A stretch of 50,714 nucleotides of DNA. Source: an uncultured Porphyromonadaceae bacterium. Its GTDB lineage: Bacteria; Bacteroidota; Bacteroidia; Bacteroidales; Muribaculaceae. The stretch is taken from positions 1 through 50,714 of the forward strand of contig CAJKRG010000015.1 of the NCBI GenBank assembly GCA_905202215.1, read 5' to 3'. Below the pieces are notes generated by a model. It had not been told where the DNA came from. It saw nothing but the letters and a program-made list of their open reading frames with translations, and did not search any database. This document shows positions 17,882 through 26,246 of the stretch, piece after piece. Within the stretch, counting starts at the first letter, position 1; every line of letters starts with the position of its first letter. A program made the position numbers and the translations under genes.

Positions 17882-19624
17882 TTAGCTGTTATATCCGGGA
17901 TTCTGCACCAGGTCGGGGTTTGCATCCAGAATAGGACGCATAAGCGGGAAAATCTCATAGTGACGGTCGGTATCGGGAGTCTTGTCCCACCACGAACCGC
18001 TACAGAATACACCGAAACGGATCAGGTCGATACGACGGCGCCCTTCCGCGAAAAATTCGCGGCCCCATTCATCGAGCATTTCTTTTTCGTTCAGTTCGAC
18101 CTTTCCTTCAGGCTGATAGAGCACATCGGCATAATTCTCTGCCGGATAGTTGCGCTTGCGCACACTGTTGAGCAGAACTGCGGCATCGCCCTTGCGGCCG
18201 CCACGGATCTTGCACTCGGCAAGCATATAGATGACTTCGGGAAGGCGTATCTCGGTGAAATCGCTTTCCATCTGATGAGCATCCTCATCGGAATAGAAAG
18301 GATATTTGGCGAAATGCCAGCCGGAGTTATGGTCGCCGTTAGGCAGTGCGCTGGTCTTGTCTGACGGCCATTTGCCAGGTTCGAGACCCTGGAACTTGCC
18401 CACGGCGTCACGGATGTAGAGGTCGTAGGGGCTTTCGGGGGCACGAACACGTTTCTTGGCGCCGTTATCGTCGATATATTCCAGATAGCCATAGAGGAAC
18501 ATACCCTCGCGGCGGCTGTCGCCGAGATTACGGTAAAGCTTCATGCGCTCGTCGCCGGGATATTTACGGAAATTCTGCACCGGCATGCCGAGTGTATAGC
18601 TGTAAAGCTCTCCGTTAAGGTCATAGCTTGGCGATGCCGCATATTTACAGTTATGGTCACCACCTTTGCTCTTGGCATCACCGAAATAATAGCGTGCGCG
18701 TGCAGGCACTGTCCACCAGTAGGTATCGCCCTGATAGTGCCAGAAAGAATAACCCTGATCGGCGGGGAAACCAAATATCACTTCGTCGCTGGTATCGTTG
18801 TTCCAGTCGAAAGCGGCATCCCAGCGATCGGCAACCTCATAAGGCCCATATACACCGTCTACAATATCCTGAGCCACTTTCTCGCAATCGGAATATCGTT
18901 CTTCGCCGATATATACTCCGGCGTTGAGATATAGTCTCGCCAACAGTGCTGCGGCACCGGCCTTGGTCCATTGTCCCTGTATACCGGCCTGCGAGCCCAG
19001 ACTCTCCTTTTTGGCAAGAAGATCTATGCAGTCCTTGAGTTCGGTCTCGATAAAATCGAAAATGACCCGAGGTTCGACCTGACCGACTGAATTGAGTGAC
19101 ATATCGTTGAAGCTGACAGCCAGAGGGACGTTGCGGAATGCATCGAGCAGACGGATATAGAACCACGCACGCAGGGCACGACACTGAGCTGCAAGATTGT
19201 CGAACTCGGCCTGCGAGAAACCGAACTTGGCAGGGTCGAGAGTCTGCATATCCTCGATCACATAGTTGCACTGCCCTATACCCTGGAAACAGCCGTTCCA
19301 CTCGGTCTGGGCGTCGCCGCCGTCTTCCACATTCCACTGGTGGTAGTGGAGCTTGCGCCAGCGTCCGCCGTCGTCCCACCATCCGTCGCGTGTCGGGGTG
19401 ATGAGCTGGTCGGCTGTAAGCTCGTTGAGTACATGGCGGCTCTGTATGCTCCAGAAAGCGTGTTCGAAGGGACGGAACACCGCACGTACCACGTCGCTTT
19501 TGGTATTGTAATAGTTCTGGGTACCTACCTGATCATAGAGTTTCTCGTCGAGATCGGTGCAGGCTCCCGCGGCAATGGCAAGCGCGCCGGCTGCCGCAAT
19601 ATATTTCAATGATTTTATTTTCAT
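17882..19624 (-). CDS. susD: SusD/RagB family nutrient-binding lipoprotein
   Basis: A 580-residue lipoprotein that caps a SusC transporter on the outer membrane and binds glycan. The lipobox A-G-A-C places the lipid on Cys22, followed by T-D-L-D-E-K. The N-terminal SusD-like region has the usual helical pattern (Q-C-R-A-L-R-A-W-F-Y-I-R-L-L-D-A-F near residue 160), and the C-terminal RagB/SusD domain carries R-L-P-E-V-I-Y-M-L-A-E and E-W-G-R-E-F-F-A-E-G-R-R-R-I-D-L-I-R-F. I start at ATG 19624; an upstream in-frame start at 19648 would overlap SusC and spoil the signal. It follows susC by 13 bases. Confidence 0.95.
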   Translation of the reverse strand: MKIKSLKYIAAAGALAIAAGACTDLDEKLYDQVGTQNYYNTKSDVVRAVFRPFEHAFWSIQSRHVLNELTADQLITPTRDGWWDDGGRWRKLHYHQWNVEDGGDAQTEWNGCFQGIGQCNYVIEDMQTLDPAKFGFSQAEFDNLAAQCRALRAWFYIRLLDAFRNVPLAVSFNDMSLNSVGQVEPRVIFDFIETELKDCIDLLAKKESLGSQAGIQGQWTKAGAAALLARLYLNAGVYIGEERYSDCEKVAQDIVDGVYGPYEVADRWDAAFDWNNDTSDEVIFGFPADQGYSFWHYQGDTYWWTVPARARYYFGDAKSKGGDHNCKYAASPSYDLNGELYSYTLGMPVQNFRKYPGDERMKLYRNLGDSRREGMFLYGYLEYIDDNGAKKRVRAPESPYDLYIRDAVGKFQGLEPGKWPSDKTSALPNGDHNSGWHFAKYPFYSDEDAHQMESDFTEIRLPEVIYMLAECKIRGGRKGDAAVLLNSVRKRNYPAENYADVLYQPEGKVELNEKEMLDEWGREFFAEGRRRIDLIRFGVFCSGSWWDKTPDTDRHYEIFPLMRPILDANPDLVQNPGYNS

Positions 19625-19637
19625 GACAGTATCTGAT

Positions 19638-22634
19638 TTAGAAGTCAAGCTGTACGCCGAGGATGAACTGACGTGTCGACGGGAAATATGAACGCGAGCC
19701 CTGACCGCCGGGCGTGAGGCCGTTCACCTGATAATTCGAAGGATCCACCCCGCTGAAGCGCGTGATCGTGAACACATTCTTCATCGTACCGTAGAGACGC
19801 ACCTTGTCGAGGAAACGGCACTGCGGAATATTGAGTGTGTAACCAAGAGTGATCTGGTCGAGCTTGAAGTAGTCGCCGCGCTCAAGGAAGTAGTCGGTCA
19901 CTGCATGCGACGATGTAGGGCTGATGGCGAAATTCTTACCGTAAGCCTTCTTGAGCACATTGCCGGTGAATTTGCGTGTGCCGTAGTAGAAATCATGGAT
20001 ATTGAATATATCGAATCCGAAGGCACCGCGGAAGAAGAGGGAGAGGTCAAAGTTGCGATAACGGAAATTGTGGGTGGTCGAAAGGGTGAACTTCGGCATA
20101 CCGTTGCCCACTTTCTGACGGTCGGCTTCGGATGCCTGAGCCGCGTTGATGATATCGCCGTCCTTGTCATAGACAAGCCATTCGCCGTCTTCGTTGATAC
20201 CGGCATAACGCCACATGAAGAAGTTGCCGACAGACTCGCCTTTCTCGATACGCTGAAGATTATAGAACGGATATGGATCTTCTGTTCCGCATACGCTGTA
20301 ATAGTCCTGGCCTACATATTCGGAGTTGCTGAAATCGACGAATTTATTGCTCATCGTAGTTCCGATGACATTGAAATTATAGTCGAATTCCTTGGTCTGC
20401 ACGGCGTTGAAGCTGAGATCGAATTCGAAACCGGTGTTCTTCATCGTACCCACATTCACAAACGTCTCGTCGTGGAGATAAGGAGGTACCGAAACCTTGT
20501 AATTGCCGAGAAGATCCTGTGTTCGACGGTTAAAATAGTTGAGCGAGCCACTGAAGCGGTTATTGAACATTGCAAAATCAATACCGACATTCCAGTTCTT
20601 GCCTTTTTCCCAGCGGAGGTTGGGATTCACGTTTTTCGACGGTCCCTAGACCTGAATGAACTTGCCGTTATAGAGGTAATATCCGAAACCGCTCATCGTA
20701 TTGAGCGACATGTAGCTCGAAAAGTCCTGATTACCGGTCTCACCATAGTCGGCACGGATCTTGAGATCGTTGAGCCAGCTGCGGGTCTCTTCCATAAATT
20801 CTTCCTGACTGATACGCCAGCCGGCCGAAACGGCAGGGAAGTTACCCCACTTGTTGTTGGCGCCAAATTTCGAAGATCCTTCGTGCCGCAGAGAAGCAGT
20901 GACGAGATATTTTCCATCCCAGTCGTAGCTTACACGGCCGAAGAACGATATGAGCTTGGCATCGTTCTTATAGCTGCTCATGCCCACTTCGCCTTCGTCC
21001 TTCACATATTCGCCGGTGCCGATGTTGTCGGCATGCAGACCGTCGTTGGGGAAATCGGCATTATCAACCGAAAAGCCCTCGTACTGCGAGTACTGGTAGC
21101 TGTAGCCCACCATGGCCTTGAGGTTGTTCTTGCCCAGACGGGCGCTGAAATTGGTTATCCATTCGAGGATATACTGGCGCTCCTTCTTATAGCTGCGGCT
21201 GGCCTGGCCGTCGCGTCCTTCGTTGATGGCACGTGTGCTGGTCGATGGGCGGAACCATGTATTGTTATTATCATACTGATGGTCGGCGAACATCACCTGG
21301 GTATTGAGGGTATATGGACAGTCATCGCCCTTCCAGAATAGCGGAAGTAGATTGAGCCGTGCGGTCGCATCCCAGTCCAGCAGCTTGGTGTCGCCGTGGT
21401 CTGTCTCGAGACGCTGCGACTCAACAGGATTGTATCCGGTGACCTGGCCCTGGAAGTTGTAGTAACGCGAAGGATTTTCGGGATCCATCAGAGGGGTTGT
21501 GGGGTTGGCCTCCAGAGCGTTCTTAAACACACCCCAGTCGGCCTGATCGCGATATATGATACGTGGCGCAAGGTTGACGGTGAAATTAAACAGACCGCCT
21601 TTTGTAGTATGCGACAGAGCCGCGCGGCCGCCGTACTCCTCACGACGCGAACGAAGATCAATACCTCTGTGATCGCGGTAATCGACGCTCACACGATAGT
21701 TGCTGCGGTCGTTGCCGCCGCTGAGGCTGAGAGTGTGGTGATGCGCGAAGCCTGTGCGGCTCACGCCGTCGAGCCAGTCGTAGTTGCCGCCCAGATCGAC
21801 ACCGTTGTCACCCCATCCGAGGCGTACGTCGCGGTATTCCTGGGCATTCATCATGTCGAGCTCCTTATTTATCTTATCCCAGGCGAATGTGCCCGAATAG
21901 GATGTGTGGATGGCGCCGTCCTTGGTGCCTTTCTTGGTGGTAACAAGAATCACGCCGTTGGAACCTCGTGTACCGTAGATAGCCGAGGCGGCACCGTCCT
22001 TGAGCACATCGAACGACGCAATGTCGTTGGCATTGATATTGGTAAGATTGCCACCGGGCACACCGTCGATCACAATCAGCGGGCCAAGGCCGGCCGAACG
22101 CGACGACACGCCGCGGATCTGGATGCTCGCCTGATTGTTTGGATCGGCGGAACCTGTGTTGGTGATAGACACACCGGGCACCTTGCCCTGAATAAGCATC
22201 GATGGATCCAGAGAACTTACCGAAAGAAAGTCCTTCTCGCCGACATGCGATATGGCCGAGGTAAGTTCTTTTTTATCCATCGTACCATAGCCGATCACAA
22301 CAACTTCCTCAAGCAGTTCGTTATCGGGAGTAAGTTCTACTGTGATCTGCGAACGACCGTCGAGAGCAATTTCTCGAGTTTTATAACTTACATAAGAAAC
22401 CACGATGGTAGCCTTAGGGTCTACACCCTTTATGGCGAAGGCTCCGTCAATGTCTGTGGCGGCAGCCAGTCGGGTGCCTTTCACGGATACTGACGCACCG
22501 ATCAGAGGTTCGCCGGTTCCCGCTTCCACCACTGTGCCCGTGAGTTGTATAGTCTGTGCGGCAGCCTGTAGAGGCAGACCGGCGGCCACCAACATCAACA
22601 GCAACGCAGTGAGTGTGTGCAATGTTGTTTTCAT
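19638..22634 (-). pseudogene. susC: SusC-type TonB-dependent transporter with an in-frame amber stop
   Basis: An outer-membrane importer of glycan oligosaccharides, partner of SusD. The 999-codon frame has a signal peptide, a carboxypeptidase-regulatory-like domain (about 28-110), the S-I-Q-I-R-G plug region and a beta-barrel ending in V-Q-L-D-F. Codon 663 is TAG (20646-20648 on the plus strand), between G-K-F-I-Q-V and G-P-S-K-N-V-N-P-N-L-R-W. Homologues read tyrosine or a similar residue at this kind of position, and both halves stay in the same frame, so this is a single-base nonsense change and not a frameshift. As sequenced, the product would stop at residue 662 without half its barrel. 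A sequencing error cannot be excluded. Confidence 0.92.
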
Positions 22635-22692
22635 TGGGTAGATTTTAGAAATGGATAGATATTGGTTTGATTAAATTCAAGGTTACGGAAGC

Positions 22693-22709
22693 ACTCTTGC
22701 AGCAAGAGT
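22693..22709. repeat. 8-bp inverted repeat in the susC leader
   Basis: ACTCTTGC and GCAAGAGT flank a single A at 22701. It lies just downstream of the predicted susC start of transcription. It could be a regulator half-site pair or a small 5' hairpin; the sequence does not decide. Confidence 0.5.
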
Positions 22710-22716
22710 CCGGAAG

Positions 22717-22724
22717 CAAAATTA
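22717..22724 (-). promoter_or_regulatory. susC operon -7 element
   Basis: On the minus strand TAATTTTG matches TAnnTTTG. No TTTG is seen 19-20 bases upstream (TTTC at 22743-22746 is the nearest). A weak -33 box is what one expects of a promoter that needs an activator such as SusR. The leader would be about 75 nucleotides. Confidence 0.5.
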
Positions 22725-22894
22725 GGTACTTTTTCGCTTGATGAAACAGCGCAATATTATTTTTAAGATAGTTAAAACAGCAATACGCTATCACACAGGA
22801 TTATGCGCGATTTTAACATATCAATAATTAAGATTGGTAAAAAGCCCGGATGAATCAAATACGACCCTCTCCACCCCGATATTACGGGATAGAA

Positions 22895-24523
22895 TCACGG
22901 TTTGGGAATAGCCATCACGGCCTCGTCGAAAGCGTTTTTATCGACCGCCGCACGCGCCTTTACCTTGGCCTTGTAGACATAGACGGTATTGACAGAAAGA
23001 CACAGATACTGGGCAATATCGGAAGTCGCGGTAATACCAAGACGCATAAGCGCGAATATTCGCACATCGGTCGGCAACCTACCGCCCGAAAGACTTATGC
23101 CCTGATCCGGAAGCATGAGTTTGTTGAACTCTTCTACAAAATTAGGAAAAAGCTTGAGAAAGGCGCTGTCGAACGAAGCATACATACGGGCCTGTTCACG
23201 ACGCACGCCCATATCGGACAATATCGAGCCGAGTTCGCCATACTGGCGTCCCTTCAGTTTCAGAAGTGCGCGTCGGGTCTTCTCTTCTACCTCGTTGACA
23301 AAATCGGAATTGCTGTAAAGAGTCTGTATGATATACTGGTCCTTGATTTCGGTCGCCTCGCGAAGTCTGGTATTGACATCTGCCAGGGCTGTATTCGAGT
23401 TCTCCAGAGCCAGAGTCTTCTCGCGAATCTCCCGATGACTCTCGGTGAGGCTGCGGTTACGTTTCTTCAATTTGAAGAAAAGAAAGATCATGGCCGTAAG
23501 CATAGCGGCAAATATTATAGCGGCAACCAGCAGGAAAAGCCGCTGTTCGGTAAGACGCAGATGCCGGGCATTCTCTATCAGAGGCATTATGCCATTGATC
23601 TCCACCTTGCGAAAGCGACTGTTATAACCCTCGGCATCAGCCAGAGCCTGATGTATATAGCGTCCTGCACGCTCCACATCGCCTTTATCATGCATGATGG
23701 TAGCGAGATCTTTGGCGGCCGTTGTTTCGCGTGTATTGGAACGCAAATCGTTAATCGCAGACAAAGCGAGATAATAGGCGGCCGAATCGGGACGGTTGAG
23801 CACCATATAGGAAATGCCTATTGTAGAATAATTGATGGCCTTCTGATGATTATCGAGGTCAAAATTATCTATTATAGACTTGCAGTGCGTTATGGTTTCG
23901 TCGACCGCATAACTGCGTATACGCTCGAGTTCGAGCGAGGCTGTAGCATACTCATAACTCGCAGGATCCGCGAGATCAAGCACTTTCTGATACAGCTGGC
24001 GCCGCATATCCACATAATTCTGATACAAATCCGACGAACCGGCGACAAACGACTCCATATTCTGATTGAGTTTGGCCCACGACAGATAAAAGTCTATCCT
24101 CTCTGCCTCCGGAAGCAGGGAGGGATCTACGGTACGCCCCACGCCAAGAGCCTCGTTGAAGAATCCGACTGTCGAAAAACATTCCATAAGCGCTGTCCGG
24201 GCCTGCATTATCCGCAGCGAATCGCCTGTCTTATCGGCAAGCCGCTCCATAAGCCGGGCATAACTATATGCCGAATCGTACTGAAAGAACCTATACTCGT
24301 CGAACAGCTCGTGACAGGCATCAAAGCGAGATATTTCCGATGACGAACGTTTATATCGGTCTCGCAGACGACCAAGCAGAGCTTCTTTGGGGGCTACATA
24401 GTCAAGAGGAGCTCGCTCAATCTCGCTGTCGAGCACCCGAAGAACGGAGTCGACAGTATCAGCCGGGCAGAGCAATACTCCGGTAACCGCAAAAACGAAT
24501 AAAAGGAACATTCTTCGTATCAT
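22895..24523 (-). CDS. susR: SusR-type transmembrane transcriptional regulator (DUF6377)
   Basis: A regulator that senses oligosaccharide in the periplasm and activates Sus-type genes. The about 542-residue protein has an N-terminal signal or membrane segment, a helical, TPR-like periplasmic region (to about 315), one transmembrane helix (L-F-L-L-V-A-A-I-I-F-A-A-M-L, near 320-345), a coiled coil (about 350-400) and a C-terminal HTH region ending I-A-Q-Y-L-C-L-S-V-N-T-V-Y-V-Y-K. This is the layout of SusR/DUF6377. It lies directly upstream of susC on the same strand. Three in-frame ATGs are possible at 24535, 24523 and 24511. The first is inside the -7 box, so 24523 or 24511 is more likely. 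Confidence 0.85.
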   Translation of the reverse strand: MIRRMFLLFVFAVTGVLLCPADTVDSVLRVLDSEIERAPLDYVAPKEALLGRLRDRYKRSSSEISRFDACHELFDEYRFFQYDSAYSYARLMERLADKTGDSLRIMQARTALMECFSTVGFFNEALGVGRTVDPSLLPEAERIDFYLSWAKLNQNMESFVAGSSDLYQNYVDMRRQLYQKVLDLADPASYEYATASLELERIRSYAVDETITHCKSIIDNFDLDNHQKAINYSTIGISYMVLNRPDSAAYYLALSAINDLRSNTRETTAAKDLATIMHDKGDVERAGRYIHQALADAEGYNSRFRKVEINGIMPLIENARHLRLTEQRLFLLVAAIIFAAMLTAMIFLFFKLKKRNRSLTESHREIREKTLALENSNTALADVNTRLREATEIKDQYIIQTLYSNSDFVNEVEEKTRRALLKLKGRQYGELGSILSDMGVRREQARMYASFDSAFLKLFPNFVEEFNKLMLPDQGISLSGGRLPTDVRIFALMRLGITATSDIAQYLCLSVNTVYVYKAKVKARAAVDKNAFDEAVMAIPKP

Positions 24524-24528
24524 CGCTG

Positions 24529-24536
24529 CAAACATA
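24529..24536 (-). promoter_or_regulatory. susR -7 element overlapping the first ATG
   Basis: TATGTTTG on the minus strand matches TAnnTTTG. No good -33 box is seen. Transcription would start near 24522-24524, essentially at the second in-frame ATG (24523), so the message would be leaderless or start at ATG 24511 with a very short leader. Confidence 0.45.
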
Positions 24537-24559
24537 CGAAAAAAAACTCATAAAAATAC

Positions 24560-24591
24560 GCTGCGCGGCAGTCTCACGATTGCCGCGCAGC
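24560..24591. other. GC-rich 11-bp hairpin between susR and rnz
   Basis: GCTGCGCGGCA (24560-24570) pairs perfectly with TGCCGCGCAGC (24581-24591) around a 10-base loop. It lies between divergent genes, upstream of susR, so it is not an obvious terminator for either. It may belong to an unannotated small RNA or short transcript in 24540-24767. That interval also holds a reading frame from ATG 24617 whose codons 12-15 are four tandem Cys codons, but the frame runs into rnz and I do not call it a gene. Confidence 0.5.
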
Positions 24592-24755
24592 TTCTAAACC
24601 TTAAAAATCTAATCCTATGAAAAAACTAATTCAATACTTTACTTCTTTCTGCTGTTGCTGTCTGATATACGTTGTGCAATACCCAAAAGTTGTGTTGCTA
24701 TGCCCTGAAAAGCCGTTTTTTATTACTCTTTTGCATTTAGGCCGCCAATTTTGCT

Positions 24756-24763
24756 TATATTTG
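24756..24763 (+). promoter_or_regulatory. rnz -7 element
   Basis: TATATTTG ends only four bases before the rnz ATG at 24768. A TTTG at 24730-24733 is spaced 22 bases upstream, slightly long. Transcription would start at or within a couple of bases of the ATG. Confidence 0.55.
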
Positions 24764-24767
24764 CACT

Positions 24768-25685
24768 ATGTCGTATTTCTCCGTCACAATACTCGGGTGC
24801 GGCTCGGCGACTCCGACCCTGCGCCACAATCCCAGCGCACAACTTGTGCGCTACCGTCAGCAATGCATGCTCATCGACTGCGGCGAAGGCACACAACTGC
24901 AGATGCGCCGCTATGGCTGTTCATTTGCCAAAATATCGCACATTTTTCTATCGCACCTGCACGGCGACCATTTCCTCGGACTCCCCGGGCTGCTCTCAAC
25001 CATGGCTTTGCATGACGTCGGCGGCACCATAACGATCCATACATTCGCCGAAGGAGCCGAACTGATCAGAAAAATACTTGACCTGGTCTGCCGTGACCGT
25101 CCATATGTGCTGAAATTCGACATAATCGATCCTAAAAATCCGGGAATCGTATACTCCGACAATCAACTCGAAGTCGAGGCCTTTCCGCTATATCACCGCG
25201 TGCCCTGCGTCGGATATATATTCCGTGAGCGCCCTAAGAAAAGGCATATCGACGGAGAGGCCGCAAAATTCTACGGCGTGCCTCACTATGCCATGGAGAG
25301 CCTGCGCGACGGGGCCGATCTTGTCCTTCCCGACGGCCGCATTATCGCCAACACCCTCCTGACCAAGGAGGCTGATCCGGCAATGAGCTACGCCTATTGC
25401 TCGGATACCTGCTTCGACTCAAGAGTCGCCGAAGCGGTAAGAGGTGTCGATGTAATATATCATGAGGCGACTTACGGCGACAGTCAGGAAATCAAGGCAA
25501 AGCCTCGCGGCCACTCGACAGCACGCGAGGCAGCCCGCATAGCAGCTATGGCAAATGCTTCGAAGCTTGTCATCGGGCACTACTCCAAAACAGTGGAATG
25601 TACCGACACGCTCGTTGCCGAGGCAAACGAAGAATTTCCCGTAGTCATAGCCGCAAACGAAGGAATGACTATCGATCTTATTTAA
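24768..25685 (+). CDS. rnz: Ribonuclease Z
   Basis: A zinc-dependent endonuclease that removes the 3' trailer from tRNA precursors. The 305 residues form a metallo-beta-lactamase fold. The metal motif H-L-H-G-D-H is at residues 63-68, and further conserved features are D-C-G-E-G-T-Q near residue 40, S-D-T-C-F near 223 and G-H-Y near 265. The N-terminus S-V-T-I-L-G-C-G-S-A-T-P-T is typical of the family, which fixes the start at 24768 even though the -7 promoter box lies only four bases upstream. tadA, another tRNA gene, follows. Confidence 0.96.
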   Translation: MSYFSVTILGCGSATPTLRHNPSAQLVRYRQQCMLIDCGEGTQLQMRRYGCSFAKISHIFLSHLHGDHFLGLPGLLSTMALHDVGGTITIHTFAEGAELIRKILDLVCRDRPYVLKFDIIDPKNPGIVYSDNQLEVEAFPLYHRVPCVGYIFRERPKKRHIDGEAAKFYGVPHYAMESLRDGADLVLPDGRIIANTLLTKEADPAMSYAYCSDTCFDSRVAEAVRGVDVIYHEATYGDSQEIKAKPRGHSTAREAARIAAMANASKLVIGHYSKTVECTDTLVAEANEEFPVVIAANEGMTIDLI

Positions 25686-25788
25686 GGGGGTAATGGTTAT
25701 TGGTTATAGTTAATGACCGCCCATTCCCACCCTACCTCTTTTTTCCCACCCTTTAACCCTTAACCTTTAACCCATAACCTGTTCCCCC
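25686..25788. repeat. Imperfect palindrome built of GGTTA/TAACC units
   Basis: GGTTATTGGTTATAGTTAAT (from 25695) is imperfectly complementary to the stretch at 25751-25779, which repeats TTAACC. GGGGG (25686-25690) and CCCCC (25784-25788) close the outside. Between them lies a pyrimidine tract with two CCCACCC copies. It may fold into a long hairpin and serve as a terminator for rnz. No ORF is present. Confidence 0.5.
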
Positions 25789-25792
25789 TGCC

Positions 25793-26245
25793 ATGCTCGA
25801 CGACAACTATTTCATGGGCCTTGCCCTTGCAGAAGCGCGCGCTGCGGCCGACGAAGGCGAAATACCCGTCGGCGCTGTTGTAGTGAGCGCAGGGCACGTC
25901 ATAGGCCGCGGTCATAATCAGACCGAACGTCTGAATGACGTGACCGCACATGCTGAAATGCTGGCAGTCACGGCGGCAGCCCGCACTCTTGGTGGTAAAT
26001 ATCTCCCGGGCGCCACCCTTTACGTTACCGTCGAGCCGTGTCCTATGTGCGCGGGCGCAATAGGCTGGAGTCAGCTCGGACGCATAGTAATAGGCGCCTC
26101 CGACCCTAAACGGGGATATACCACCCTCCTCCGCCCGGGGCGAACACCCTTCCATCCGCGCGCCGAAGTGATTACCGGCATCCGTGAGGCCGAATGCGCC
26201 GAACTCATGCAATCTTTCTTCCGTTCAAAACGTAAAAAGTCCTGA
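25793..26245 (+). CDS. tadA: tRNA-specific adenosine deaminase
   Basis: This enzyme deaminates adenosine 34 to inosine in the anticodon of tRNA-Arg(ACG), acting as a dimer. The 150-residue protein shows the cytidine-deaminase-fold zinc site: H53 and E55 in H-A-E, and C83 and C86 in P-C-P-M-C-A-G. The N-terminal G-E-I-P-V-G-A-V-V-V and N-Q-T motifs are typical of the family. Its TGA ends one base before the lpxB ATG, so the two genes are probably coupled. Confidence 0.95.
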   Translation: MLDDNYFMGLALAEARAAADEGEIPVGAVVVSAGHVIGRGHNQTERLNDVTAHAEMLAVTAAARTLGGKYLPGATLYVTVEPCPMCAGAIGWSQLGRIVIGASDPKRGYTTLLRPGRTPFHPRAEVITGIREAECAELMQSFFRSKRKKS

Positions 26246-26246
26246 C

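Noticed and set aside
19905..22493. Two long plus-strand frames opposite susC (478 and 365 residues)
   Set aside because: They are shadows of the susC codon pattern. The sense frame has all SusC features, and the stop in it is a single TAG, not evidence that the other strand is coding.
22850..24343. 497-residue frame opposite susR
   Set aside because: SusR has a complete domain layout on the minus strand; the opposite frame has no recognisable motif.
24560..24591. Terminator for susR or rnz
   Set aside because: The hairpin lies upstream of both genes, which diverge from this interval, so it cannot end either of their transcripts.
24617..25015. 132-residue frame overlapping the rnz start
   Set aside because: Most of it lies within rnz in another frame. 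Only its first 20 or so codons might matter as a leader, which is noted as a finding.
26184..26246. Longer N-terminus for lpxB
   Set aside because: It would overlap tadA by 62 bases, whereas ATG 26247 yields the conserved LpxB N-terminus and stop-start coupling.
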